Shown here: piece by piece, positions 9,281 through 17,857 of the stretch | Position numbering within the stretch: the stretch's first letter is position 1 | How the letters are laid out: every line of letters begins with the position of its first letter | Made by a program: the position numbers and the translations under genes | Notes under the pieces: generated by a model | What the model saw: the letters and a program-made list of their open reading frames with translations, nothing else | The model's database searches: none | Told to the model about the DNA's origin: nothing | Source: Ancylobacter rudongensis | GTDB taxonomy: Bacteria > Pseudomonadota > Alphaproteobacteria > Rhizobiales > Xanthobacteraceae | Length of the DNA stretch: 64,000 bases | NCBI RefSeq assembly: GCF_900100155.1 | Contig: NZ_FMTP01000003.1 | Span: forward strand, 1 to 64,000 | Direction of reading: 5' to 3'

Positions 9281-9952
9281 TCAAAATGCTTTCCGCCCCT
9301 TGAGCAGCCGGCACGAGGAGCCGTTGAACTGCGCGGTGGCCACCGTCTCGCTGCCCTGCATGCCGGGAAGCGCGATCATCCCGCCGCCGTCATGGCTAAG
9401 CTGCGAGCGACCCGACGCCAGGCTGGCCGTGCAGTCGCCGGCGGCCACCCGTATGCGGAAGACCTTCTCGTATTCACCCGTGGATTCATAGACATCGCCG
9501 ATATAGCGCTGGCTGAGAACCAGGGTGTCGCCCTGCGTCTGATACATGAAGCAGGTCTGCCCGACGGCGCCGGCTTCCTGATCCAGCTTCTTGCAGGCAT
9601 ATTGCCCGTCCCCGACCCGGAAGGCGTTCTTGACGCGCTCCTTACCCTCGGTGAACACCGCTCCGGAACCGAAATCCGGCATGCTGACGACGAGCTGCTT
9701 GCCGACCCTGAACAGGCGGAACGTCGCCGTCTCGTCGGATGTGAAGCTGCGGAGTTTCGGACGCCCGCCCGCCTGCTTCACGGTCTCCCGATTGTGCCAC
9801 AGCAGCCCGACCTTCGCCTCGACGGTAAAGGCCTCCGGCAGCGGCATGGCGATAGCACCGCCGCTCCAGCAGCCCGCCACGACAATCGCGAGGCTCATGG
9901 CAGATCGGCCGAACGCGGCCCGGACACAGGCTACACGACGACGTTCACCCAC
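9281..9952 (-). CDS. Four-cysteine secreted protein, paralogue 1
   Basis: I do not recognise the family. The protein has about 223 residues with a signal-like N-terminus, and four cysteines align with the next two genes: YACKK, QTCFMY, GDCTASL and SSCRLLKGRKAF at the very end. A shared FRLFRVGKQLVVSMPDF segment lies about 45-60 residues after the signal. The GTG at 9952 is chosen because GGGAGGGG lies seven bases upstream; a TTG at 9979 or the ATG at 9898 are alternatives. Two disulfides in the periplasm are likely. It lies 44 bases from the flavocytochrome gene. Confidence 0.7.
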   Translation of the reverse strand: MGERRRVACVRAAFGRSAMSLAIVVAGCWSGGAIAMPLPEAFTVEAKVGLLWHNRETVKQAGGRPKLRSFTSDETATFRLFRVGKQLVVSMPDFGSGAVFTEGKERVKNAFRVGDGQYACKKLDQEAGAVGQTCFMYQTQGDTLVLSQRYIGDVYESTGEYEKVFRIRVAAGDCTASLASGRSQLSHDGGGMIALPGMQGSETVATAQFNGSSCRLLKGRKAF

Positions 9953-10001
9953 GATCACACCCCTCCCGTTTCCAAACAACCGCGCGCCGCCAGACCGGCG
10001 C

Positions 10002-10715
10002 TCAAAATGTCTGCCTGCCGTCGATGATCGTGCAGGAACTCGACTTCGCCCGCGCTTTTGCGGATTGGACCACGTCGTAATTGGGCGTCTTGATGGTCAT
10101 CTTCATCGCACCTGATCGCAGAGCCACCTGGCATGATCGGTCGGCGATATCGAAGCGCAGCGCATAGTCGTAGAAACCGCGCGAATTCAACGCGATTTCG
10201 CCGTCATACTTGAACTTTAAGACAAATCCGTTGGCAGCAGGCGTATAGGACACGCAAAAATTGACCTCGCGCCCGCTCGCGTCGGCGGGACCTCTCATCC
10301 TGGCCTTCTTGCAGCGATAAGCCCCCCTGCCCGCCAGAAAGGCGACGTTTCGGGTCGAAACATCGCCGGCAGAGACGTCTTCGGTCGTGAAACTCGGGAC
10401 GCTGACCAGAAGCTCTCCCTTCACCATGAACAGGCGCAGGCCGACCCCCGCATCGATCGTCACGGGACGATAGAACGCCGCATCGGACGCCGGCACACCC
10501 GAGGTCGTCAGCGGCCACGCCACCATCACGCGCGCATCGACCGTCTTGCCCGCGGGTATCGGCGATGCACCTGCCCCCGGCGCACTCACGGCGACCACGG
10601 CGGCGGCGAGTGCCAAGCCGCCGGCGCGCCGCTTGCCGGAACAGCCCGAGCCCGGCGAAGAGCGAGGCCCTTCGCCGGGCAGCGGGCCGGCACCATATCC
10701 ACCACTACCAGCCAT
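10002..10715 (-). CDS. Four-cysteine secreted protein, paralogue 2
   Basis: A 237-residue member of the same unassigned family. The start at 10715 has GGGAGG upstream and sits two bases past the stop of paralogue 3. A Gly/Pro-rich N-terminus leads to a hydrophobic segment (LALAAAVVAVSAPGAGAS). Conserved elements are LRLFMVKGELLVSVPSF, AYRCKK, VNFCVSY, DRSCQVAL and the terminal SSSCTIIDGRQTF. Overall identity to the other two copies is low, so this is an old duplication held together by its cysteines and its end motif. No catalytic residues are apparent; a binding or structural role is more likely than enzymatic. Confidence 0.7.
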   Translation of the reverse strand: MAGSGGYGAGPLPGEGPRSSPGSGCSGKRRAGGLALAAAVVAVSAPGAGASPIPAGKTVDARVMVAWPLTTSGVPASDAAFYRPVTIDAGVGLRLFMVKGELLVSVPSFTTEDVSAGDVSTRNVAFLAGRGAYRCKKARMRGPADASGREVNFCVSYTPAANGFVLKFKYDGEIALNSRGFYDYALRFDIADRSCQVALRSGAMKMTIKTPNYDVVQSAKARAKSSSCTIIDGRQTF

Positions 10716-10717
10716 CG

Positions 10718-11353
10718 TCAGAACGCCTCCCTGCCCTTGATGAGCCGGCAGGAGCCGCTCGCGAGACGCCCGGTCTGGGCATACCCTGTCGTCTTGCCCA
10801 CCACGGCGTGGAGCATCTGGGTCAAGTCGCCGCTCACAGCGATCAATTCTACCTGGCACGAGGGAGGCGACACGGTGAGACGGTAGGCCTCTTCGATGCG
10901 CCCCTTCCACGGCCCGGCGATCGCATCGCGGCGCAGCCTCAGCGCGACTCCGTTTGGCTCGGCCCGGTAGGTCGCGCACATATCCTCGATGTCGCCAGCG
11001 GCGCGAACCTTGACGCAATGCCAGCGCCCGCCCGGCACGCCAATCGCGTCCTTCTTTGCCGGTTTATTGTCTACCGTGACGTCGTAGGTGAAGTCGGGCC
11101 GGCTGACGATGAGCCGATCGCGCAGGGCAAAGACGCGGAAATGCCGCGACCAGTCGGAGGACGCCCGCTCGGTCACGCGGCGCCCCTTGCCCTTATCTTC
11201 CCAATAGGTCTTGTCGAGAATGATCTCGGCCTTGATCTCCAGCGTCCACCCGTCCGGCAGGCCTGATGCGCGGAGGGCGCTCGGCACGAGCACACCGGCA
11301 GCGACCAGCAGGCCACGGAAGGTGCGTCTGACGAATGGGAGACGGATCGCCAT
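10718..11353 (-). CDS. Four-cysteine secreted protein, paralogue 3
   Basis: A 211-residue protein of the same family, starting at an ATG with GGAGGG upstream and a signal peptide (FRGLLVAAGVLVPSALRASG). It shares HFRVFALRDRLIVSRPDF, WHCVKV, DMCATY, PSCQVEL and the terminal SGSCRLIKGREAF. It is the first of three tandem copies, about 200 bases downstream of the second caspase-like gene. The spacing between the three copies (2 and 49 bases) supports co-transcription. Function unknown. Confidence 0.7.
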   Translation of the reverse strand: MAIRLPFVRRTFRGLLVAAGVLVPSALRASGLPDGWTLEIKAEIILDKTYWEDKGKGRRVTERASSDWSRHFRVFALRDRLIVSRPDFTYDVTVDNKPAKKDAIGVPGGRWHCVKVRAAGDIEDMCATYRAEPNGVALRLRRDAIAGPWKGRIEEAYRLTVSPPSCQVELIAVSGDLTQMLHAVVGKTTGYAQTGRLASGSCRLIKGREAF

Positions 11354-11549
11354 CTCAGGGGGCCCTCCAGTCAAGGATAAGCTGGCAACCCATTCGACTC
11401 GGACGCGCGACAGCCGGCTGTACCCCTGGGAAGACGATACCGACGACGGCCGCGCCGTCCGCGACGGCACTCGCGCCCGCAGCCTTGTTCTCCTGATGCC
11501 CCGTCACTATGCCCCCCTCTTCAGTGTCTCCGGCCGCCCCCGCGCGACC

Positions 11550-12935
11550 TCAGTCGCAGATCACCTCGTCGATCAGCGTCCAGCAGTTGCGCCCGATCTT
11601 GGGCTTCGGCTTGCTCGCGGTTTGCGCCGGCGTGTAGCAGACGCCCTTGGCCGAGAGCTTCTGCCCGGACGGGCAGGTCTTGGCGACGCAGATCCCGCCT
11701 CTCACTTCTTCTGCCACCGAGCAGCTCAGCGGGCAGACACGACCATCCATCGCTTTGAGCTGATTCAGGAATTCCGGGTCGGGCTCGCTGTCCGGAAGCG
11801 AGCGGTCGGCATGGCGGCGCAGGAGCGCCAGGCCTTGCTCACTCCGGCGGCCCCACACCCCATCCGGTTCGCCCACCGAGCAGCCGAGCCGGTTCAACTC
11901 AGCCTGCATCTGGCTGTAGAAAGCGGCATCGAGCGTGACGGGCGCGGCATCGTTCCGCTCCGCAGTGGGCGGCGGCAGCGCCGCCAGAACCTGGGGGACC
12001 GGCGCCTGCGCCGGTGCGCTGGCGGCACGTTCCTCCAGCCTCAGGCGGGCGAGATCGGCGAATACACTGCCGGGAAAGGCGTCGATGAAGGCCTGGATCT
12101 GCGCCACGTCATCCGTATCGCGAATCCTCGCCCACGCGGCGGCTTCGGCGCCGAGCTGGTTGTGCGGCGCGGCAGATGCCTGCGGAGCGGCCGGTCGGAA
12201 GTAGAATTCGTCGCGCAGCGACGACTCCACCCACGGCACCTGCTCCCCGCTCGTGGCGGTTTCGACGTCGACGAGCACGCGCTTGAACACCTGTTCGATC
12301 GACAGCCCGTCGGTCTGCATCGCTTTGGTCAGCGCCGCGGTGTAGGGCGAGTTGTTGCCCTCCCCGTCGCTTGCCACCTGCCCGGGGGCGGCGGAAAAGG
12401 CGACGATGGCCCCTCCCGACGCCGAGACGCGCGCCAGCCCGCGCGTCGCGGAGCGTGTCTGGCTGGCGAAAGGATTGTTTCGGCACGCATCGAGGATGAT
12501 GATGCTGGTGGCATTGCCCGCATCGCGCATCTGCGACAGGACGCTGTCGGTCGGCAGCGCCTCCACCTCAAGGTCCGACTCGGTGTCGATGCTGGCCGAG
12601 ACCGGGACCATGTAGTTCACGCCTCGGGCCTGTACGCCGTGGCCAGCATAATAGAACAAGCCCACCGCGTTCTCGCCCGCCCCCCGAAGCTTGGCGCCGA
12701 ACGCACGCACGGCCGCCGCCATGTCGGCACGGTCAACATCGAGCGCTTCCACAACGTCAAAATCGAGCTTTCGCAGCGTATCGGCCATCAATGCGGCGTC
12801 ACTGCGCGCATTCCGCAACGACGAAATCGTGGTGTAGGTGCCATTTCCGATGACGAGCGCCACGCGCTCCTCCGCGCGGGAACTTCGCGGAACAATAAAA
12901 ACGGCGACCAGCACCAACAGTATAAGTCGGATCAT
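11550..12935 (-). CDS. Caspase-like (C14) protease with wall-binding-like and Cys-rich tail
   Basis: A 461-residue exported protein; the ATG at 12935 follows GAGGGAA and opens a clear signal peptide (IRLILLVLVAVFIVPRSSRA). Residues 24-246 form a C14 domain with His99 (YYAGHG) and Cys151 (LDACRNNP). Unlike the WD40 protein it starts directly with the protease domain. Residues about 340-400 (AELNRLGCSVGEPDGVWGRRSEQGL) resemble a short peptidoglycan-binding repeat. The last 75 or so residues are cysteine-rich (CPLSCS, GGICVAKTCPSGQ, GVCYTP, RNCW, VICD). This is the first gene of the envelope cluster. Confidence 0.85.
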   Translation of the reverse strand: MIRLILLVLVAVFIVPRSSRAEERVALVIGNGTYTTISSLRNARSDAALMADTLRKLDFDVVEALDVDRADMAAAVRAFGAKLRGAGENAVGLFYYAGHGVQARGVNYMVPVSASIDTESDLEVEALPTDSVLSQMRDAGNATSIIILDACRNNPFASQTRSATRGLARVSASGGAIVAFSAAPGQVASDGEGNNSPYTAALTKAMQTDGLSIEQVFKRVLVDVETATSGEQVPWVESSLRDEFYFRPAAPQASAAPHNQLGAEAAAWARIRDTDDVAQIQAFIDAFPGSVFADLARLRLEERAASAPAQAPVPQVLAALPPPTAERNDAAPVTLDAAFYSQMQAELNRLGCSVGEPDGVWGRRSEQGLALLRRHADRSLPDSEPDPEFLNQLKAMDGRVCPLSCSVAEEVRGGICVAKTCPSGQKLSAKGVCYTPAQTASKPKPKIGRNCWTLIDEVICD

Positions 12936-13590
12936 TTCCCTCAACCCGAGTCTTGTAGCTCTCCCCAACAGGGCGGCATTGCAGTATAATGCCAATATGT
13001 TCCGTTCCGAACGCAACGTCAAATCAGAAATATTGTCCGCATATCGTTCCCATACCGCGAGCAAACACTCCGACATATACAAATTTTTTGGACATGCGGA
13101 ATTGTATCGATCCTATATTCGGAAGATTAGGAGTAATATTTTAGCCTTAGCGGCGCTCGAATGTTCGAGAAGAAGCTTCCCGGAATTCATCTCGGCTGCA
13201 AAGGGTGCATAACGATTAGGCGCTCGCAGCTTACTGACATATGGACGCGACCACGCGTAAGGAGCATCTGTCGAAAAATGGCGGGATTTGGCACCCGAGG
13301 CGAGTGCTGTGCGCATCTGCAAGCCTTGATGATTCGCCGTAATGGCGGGCCTGTTCCATCGTCGGCACGATTGGAAGTTGGTGCAATCCCGATCCTGACT
13401 TCCACCGGAGACAGAACTGCGCGAAAGGCTGTGCGAGCTTGCCAACGACCGAAGACGGTTCGATTGTCAGCGGCTGCAGGGGACGCACAGCAGCTGGCGC
13501 TTAGCCGATTTGGCCGTATGGTCCACCGTCGTCCGACAACAAGGTGGGACATGACATAAGGTCCGCTTTGCGGGCGGAGCTGAATATCAC
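12936..13590. other. AT-rich promoter region, otherwise non-coding
   Basis: No gene is supported. The part next to the caspase gene (about 12960-13150) is markedly AT-rich for this genome and should hold the cluster promoter; I cannot choose one -35/-10 pair with confidence. Beyond it the DNA becomes GC-rich and leads into repeat copy B. Confidence 0.45.
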
Positions 13591-14067
13591 TTCTGGTGCC
13601 AAGGTGCCCACCTGCCCTACCTCGCTAATGTCCGCTTTTGGGCCGCGGCCTTCACCAGATGAATGGCCGAAATGGCGGCGCAAAGCGGACGTCTGAGAGG
13701 CCGCTAGAGGGCAGCAAAAAATCATGGGGCGGCGGCTCACGGCTCACACCCTGCGGCGGCCCCACGGCCGGTACCCATGGCATGGGTGAGGTGCAGTTCG
13801 GCTGTGACCAATTCGGCGTGTACCGCATGTGAGCCGTTGAGCCCTTCGCCCGCTCGGCGCCTGCTCGCTTTGCGCCTTTGCCAACGTGTTCGATAGGGTG
13901 CCGGGTTGGCTCCGCTCTGCAACAGAGGCAAAGCTGCCGACAAACCCTCGCTTGCCGTTGTTGGCCATCAAGCTAATTCGGCAGGGATTTCCGGCCACTT
14001 CCGCAGGCGGTCGCTGCCGGCCACATTCAGAGAGACGTCGCCTGCCGCAAAACACATGTTTTCAGGG
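13591..14067 (+). repeat. Dispersed repeat, copy B (about 477 bp)
   Basis: This copy aligns along its whole length with 22399-22875 on the opposite strand, with the same total length. Landmarks in order: GCCCTACCTCGCT, GTCCGCTTTTGGG, GGCGCAAAGCGGACG, GAGAGGCCGCT, GGCGGCTCACGG, GGCATGGGTGAGGTGCAGTT, GAGCCGTTGAGCCCTTCG, CTTGCCGTTGTTGGCCA, CGGCAGGGATT and TGCCGCAAAACAC. The GTCCGCTTT...AAAGCGGAC pair forms a 60-base inverted repeat near one end. No convincing protein is encoded. Confidence 0.8.
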
Positions 14068-14120
14068 TCACGCCAGTAGGGGTTCCCGCTGCGGCCATCT
14101 ACGGTGTGGGTGCTCTGGCT

Positions 14121-14645
14121 TCAGCGTTGCTGGTTGAGCGCCTGAAGCGCCCAAAAGCGCGCGTCGTGATAGGTCAATGGCGCGCACTCCGAGGTTTCAT
14201 TGTCGATAACGCGGCCGATGAAGACCGTATGGGTGGCGACATCGTGAAGGGTCTCAAGCTCGCATTCGACCAGCGCAGTGCATCCCTCAAGCAGAGGGCA
14301 GCCGGTCTTTCCCAGCCTGTGCGGGATCGTGTCGAACGGCTTGTCGCCGCGTTTCGCAAATAGGCTCGCCAACTCGGACTGGTCGGCACTGAGGAAATTG
14401 AGCGCGAAGGCCCGTCCTTGAGTAATCAACTCATGCGAGGCATTGCTGCGATTGACGACCACGAGCACGAGTGGAGGGTCGGCGCTGACGCTGCATACCG
14501 CCGTGGCCGTCATGCCATTAAGCCGCGCGCCATGTCGGCTGGTAACGACCGTTACGCCCGCCGCGAGACGGCGCATGGTGGCTCGAAATGCTGCCTCGTC
14601 CACACTGGCGCGCGAAGCGGCCTTAGCCGTCCGCTCGCCGCTCAT
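14121..14645 (-). CDS. FMN reductase component of a two-component monooxygenase
   Basis: A 174-residue flavin reductase of the DIM6/NTAB (HpaC-like) family, with the typical core: FRATMRRLAAGVTVVTSR, GMTATAVCSVSADPPLVLVVVNR, HELITQGRAFALNFLSADQ and a late HTVFIGRV. It supplies reduced FMN to the monooxygenase encoded just upstream, whose stop codon overlaps this ATG by four bases. The pairing of reductase and oxygenase is typical of nitrilotriacetate- and sulfonate-type systems. It is the last gene of the liv-monooxygenase operon. Cytoplasmic. Confidence 0.88.
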   Translation of the reverse strand: MSGERTAKAASRASVDEAAFRATMRRLAAGVTVVTSRHGARLNGMTATAVCSVSADPPLVLVVVNRSNASHELITQGRAFALNFLSADQSELASLFAKRGDKPFDTIPHRLGKTGCPLLEGCTALVECELETLHDVATHTVFIGRVIDNETSECAPLTYHDARFWALQALNQQR

Positions 14646-15973
14646 GTCGCGTCTCCCACACCTGCCAGACGCTCGCGCAACGATCCTGCGGCATAGGAGG
14701 AACGCAGCCGCCCACTCGCCTGTAGGAGTGGCACCACCTCGTCAACGAAATCCTCGAACGTGTCGGGGAGGAAAGCGGGCGAAATGACGAAGCCGTCGGC
14801 GGCACCGGAATCGATGATGGCGATCAATTCGTCGGCCACCTCCCGAGCCGTCCCGACAGTCCGCGGGCACATGATGCCCCGGCCATAGATGCGGCCCGCC
14901 TCTGCGATCGTCATGGATCCGTTGCCGGCAATGGAGCGGAGTGCGGCAAGGTTTCCCTTGCTGCCGGTATCGCAGATTTCGTCGACGGTGGCATCCAATG
15001 GGAGCGAGCCAAAATCGGCGTTGGCGTGGGCGGCAAGGGTTGACAGGCCGACGCGCGGATCGACCAGGCTGTCGTGCAGATCGCGCTTGGCCTCTGCCTC
15101 TGCACGGGTTTTGCCGATGAACGGCATGATGGCCATCATGACCTTGGCCGCATCGGGGGGCCGCCCCTCCACCTCCAGCGCGCGTACCACGTCGGATTTG
15201 AACGCGGCCATGCGGGTGAGGCTGGGCTGAAGCGCGAAGATCACTTCCGACCATTTCGCCGCGAAGGCCTTGCCCCGCCCCGACGAACCGGCCTGGATGA
15301 TCACCGGCCGGCCCTGCGGGCTGCGTGGAATGTTCAGCGGGCCGCGCGAACGGAAGAACGTCCCGGCATGGTTCGCGTAGTGCACCTTGCCGGGGTCGGC
15401 ATAGAGGCCGCGGGCGCGGTCAAGGATCAGGGCATCCGCATCCCAGCTGTCCCAGAGCTTGAACGCCAGTTCCAGGAACTCGTCGGCCCGATCGTAACGC
15501 TCGTCATGGCCGAGATGGGCGGCGAGGCCGAAATTGAGGGCTTCGCCATCGTTCATCGAGGTCACGACGTTCCACGCCGCGCGGCCGCCCGACAAGTGGT
15601 CGAGCGTGGCGAACTCGCGGGCAAGGTTGAACGGCGCGTCATAGGTCGTGGAACGCGTCGCGCCAAGGCCGAGATGGGTGGTGACGCTCGCCATGGCGCC
15701 GAGGATCGGCATCGGATCCATGCGCGTGGCGTCCTGGTCGCCAAGCCCGATGCCGATCTCATGGCTGTCGCCGTACCGATCCGAAATGGCCAACCGGTCG
15801 GCGAAGAAGACGAAATCGAACATGCCACGCTCAAGCGTCCGGGCGATGTCGGCATAGTACGGCAGGGTCAGAAAGGGCGTCTCATGGGCGGGGTTGCGCC
15901 AGATGGCATGGCTATGCACCACCGGGCCCGCCACCATGAAGCCACATAGGTGCATCTGCTTGGGATTGCTCAT
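14642..15973 (-). CDS. LLM-class flavin-dependent monooxygenase (NtaA/SnaA/DszA family)
   Basis: A 443-residue bacterial-luciferase-like monooxygenase. Family features: MHLCGFMVAGPVVHSHAIWRNP near the N-terminus, FDFVFFADRLAI, HLGLGATRSTTYDAPFNLAREFATLDHLSGGR, WNVVTS, HDERYDRADEFLEL, SPQGRPVIIQAGSSGRG and a C-terminal DGFVISPAFLPDTFEDFVDEVVPLL. Members use FMNH2 and O2 to attack C-N or C-S bonds (nitrilotriacetate, EDTA, dibenzothiophene sulfone, pristinamycin). The substrate cannot be read from sequence. The adjacent Liv-type transporter suggests an amino-acid-like or small carboxylated compound. Confidence 0.85.
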   Translation of the reverse strand: MSNPKQMHLCGFMVAGPVVHSHAIWRNPAHETPFLTLPYYADIARTLERGMFDFVFFADRLAISDRYGDSHEIGIGLGDQDATRMDPMPILGAMASVTTHLGLGATRSTTYDAPFNLAREFATLDHLSGGRAAWNVVTSMNDGEALNFGLAAHLGHDERYDRADEFLELAFKLWDSWDADALILDRARGLYADPGKVHYANHAGTFFRSRGPLNIPRSPQGRPVIIQAGSSGRGKAFAAKWSEVIFALQPSLTRMAAFKSDVVRALEVEGRPPDAAKVMMAIMPFIGKTRAEAEAKRDLHDSLVDPRVGLSTLAAHANADFGSLPLDATVDEICDTGSKGNLAALRSIAGNGSMTIAEAGRIYGRGIMCPRTVGTAREVADELIAIIDSGAADGFVISPAFLPDTFEDFVDEVVPLLQASGRLRSSYAAGSLRERLAGVGDAT

Positions 15974-15982
15974 TGTCTAACC

Positions 15983-16033
15983 GCGTGCCGTCAAGGGCAC
16001 GCGCCTCCCTGCTGCGCGGCACGAATGCCGCGC
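15983..16033. promoter_or_regulatory. Two inverted repeats between transporter and monooxygenase genes
   Basis: GCGTGCC/GGCACGC (15983-15989 and 15996-16002) and GCGCGGCA/TGCCGCGC (16014-16021 and 16026-16033) can form two hairpins in the 95-base gap after the binding-protein gene. Neither has a U-tract on the minus strand. They may partly attenuate transcription or protect mRNA ends rather than terminate. Confidence 0.45.
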
Positions 16034-16068
16034 GGTTTGATTTCAAGAGGGCGGGATCGAGAGGGGTG

Positions 16069-17298
16069 TCAGCTCACGACGGCAAAGGGCGTGTTCTTTC
16101 CGTCCTTGATGAGCTGGACGTAGAAGGTGCGGTTGAGAGAGTTGCCGGCGTCGTCGAAGTCGCAGGTGCTGCCCGCGCCGTTGAAGTTGATCTTCTTGCC
16201 CTCCCGCACCATGGCCAGTGCCTGCACGATGTCGTCGACCGGCTCACCTGGCGGGTTGCACACTTCGCGCACCGACTTGGTCCAGACGGCGGCTTCCTGC
16301 GTCTTGGCATGCTCCATCGCCAGAATGGCGATGCAGGCCTGATCCCAGGCATTGCCGGCAAACAGGAAGACAGTGCCCTCCGGCGCGCCCATTTCCTGGA
16401 CGAACTTCGCATAGGAGGGGCTGTCGATCGGCGGCGAGGGCTGAAGGTGATAGATGCCTTCGGCGACTTCGGGACCTACGGACTGAATGAACTTGCCCTC
16501 CGCATCAGCGCCGGTTCCAAGGGCTACCACCTTGGATTCAAACCCGCCGCGATAGATCTCCTTGGAGATGGAGACGAAATCGGTCAGCAGCGGAAGGCAG
16601 AAGACGGCGTCATAGCTGGGCGAGAAGACCTTCTCGACCTCGGCGCGGTAGGAGGCCTGGTCGGGATTATACATCACGACCTCAACCACTTCGCCGCCGA
16701 GCTTGGCCATCTCGGCCTTGAACGGCTCGATCATGGCCACTACAAAGGGATTCTGCTGCGCCAACACAGCCACCTTCTTGGCGCCGAGCTTGTCCATCAC
16801 CTTGGCGCCGGCCGGGCCCCACTGCGAACTGCGCGCCTGCAGCCGATAGATCAGCCCCTTGGTCTCGCCTTCGGTCACGGCATCGGCGGCGCAGGACAGC
16901 ATCTGCACCTTGTCGGATGCCAGAATGACCGGCTTGGCCGCAAGTGCTTCCGGGCTGCCCCAGAAGCCGCCGACCATCTCGACCTTGTCCACTTCGAGCA
17001 ACTTCTTGCTGGCGGCGACGCTCGCCGTGGCACTGGTCTCGGAATCCTCGATGATCAGCTTGACCTTGCGCCCGCCGAGAATTCCGCCTGCGTTGTTCAC
17101 CTTGGCGACGACAAGCTCGGCGGCCTGCTTCATGGCCGGGCCATAGGCACCCGTGGCGCCCGAGAACGGCAGCACCATACCGATCGGCACGTCGACCGCC
17201 TGCGCGAGGACGGGCGCTCCCAGAGAGAAACCGAGGGGAAGGGAGCCGAGGCCGGCAAGAACCGTTCGGCGGCTCGGTGAGAAAGAACGCTCACTCAT
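16069..17298 (-). CDS. Liv-type ABC transporter substrate-binding protein
   Basis: A 409-residue periplasmic binding protein of the branched-chain amino acid (HAAT) class. The N-terminus has a Tat-like signal (PSRRTVLAGLGSLPLGFSLG). VPIGMVLPFSGATGAYGPAMKQAAELVVAKVNNAGGI is split over the usual first strand and helix of the family. It lies in an operon with two Liv ATPases and two Liv permeases, with an AhpD-like gene and a flavin monooxygenase, so it is probably the uptake receptor for the monooxygenase substrate rather than for leucine. Its start overlaps the AhpD-like gene end by eight bases. Confidence 0.88.
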   Translation of the reverse strand: MSERSFSPSRRTVLAGLGSLPLGFSLGAPVLAQAVDVPIGMVLPFSGATGAYGPAMKQAAELVVAKVNNAGGILGGRKVKLIIEDSETSATASVAASKKLLEVDKVEMVGGFWGSPEALAAKPVILASDKVQMLSCAADAVTEGETKGLIYRLQARSSQWGPAGAKVMDKLGAKKVAVLAQQNPFVVAMIEPFKAEMAKLGGEVVEVVMYNPDQASYRAEVEKVFSPSYDAVFCLPLLTDFVSISKEIYRGGFESKVVALGTGADAEGKFIQSVGPEVAEGIYHLQPSPPIDSPSYAKFVQEMGAPEGTVFLFAGNAWDQACIAILAMEHAKTQEAAVWTKSVREVCNPPGEPVDDIVQALAMVREGKKINFNGAGSTCDFDDAGNSLNRTFYVQLIKDGKNTPFAVVS

Positions 17299-17857
17299 CG
17301 GGTGTTTCCTTTCCAGAAGGGCTGGACGATGGGGGAAGGTCGTCGTCGACCTGCAATGCGTCGTTGAAGCGATTGAAGAAGCCGGCCAGGGAAATGCGCA
17401 GCGTCAGTTCGACGATCTGGCTCTGCGAGAAGCAGCCCCGCAGCCGCTCGAAAACGTCGTCGCGTATTCCCCAGGCGCGCTGAGTGACGAGGCCGGCATA
17501 TTCGATGACAAGCCGGTCGCTGGCGTCGAAGGCGGGGTGATCGAAGCCGGGCAGGGCCGCGATGGCATCCTCCGGCACGCCCTCCACCGCCAGAAGCGGC
17601 TCATGGTGGGCGACGCAATAAGGGCAGGCGTTCAGCTTGGAGACGGTGACCACCGTCAGCTCGACATAGCGCAGCGGGAGGTTGGCATGCGCCCGCAAGG
17701 CGAGCAGCATCGAGTAAAGTCCATCGAGGGCAGGCGGGACATGGGCGAGCGTTGCCGCCTGCCCGCGAAAGTTCGCGTAGCCCGAGGCAAAGCGCTCATA
17801 GAGCGCGGCCTGGTCGGCCGACAGCACGGAGGATGGAAGGGGGGTGACGCGCGCCAT
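17291..17857 (-). CDS. AhpD-like / carboxymuconolactone decarboxylase family protein
   Basis: A 188-residue protein with the CMD/AhpD motif NACPYCVAHHEPLL (Cys-x2-Cys-x3-His), found in alkylhydroperoxidase D and related peroxidase-like proteins. The motif allows a thiol peroxidase or disulfide reductase role. It sits between the permease LivM and the binding protein within the operon, overlapping both neighbours. It probably detoxifies peroxides formed by uncoupled flavin monooxygenase turnover; that is inference. Cytoplasmic, no signal peptide. Confidence 0.82.
   Translation of the reverse strand: MARVTPLPSSVLSADQAALYERFASGYANFRGQAATLAHVPPALDGLYSMLLALRAHANLPLRYVELTVVTVSKLNACPYCVAHHEPLLAVEGVPEDAIAALPGFDHPAFDASDRLVIEYAGLVTQRAWGIRDDVFERLRGCFSQSQIVELTLRISLAGFFNRFNDALQVDDDLPPSSSPSGKETPDE

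Noticed and set aside
13113-13552. Short overlapping frames on both strands before repeat B
   Set aside because: No ribosome binding sites, biased low-complexity composition and no motif; treated as non-coding.
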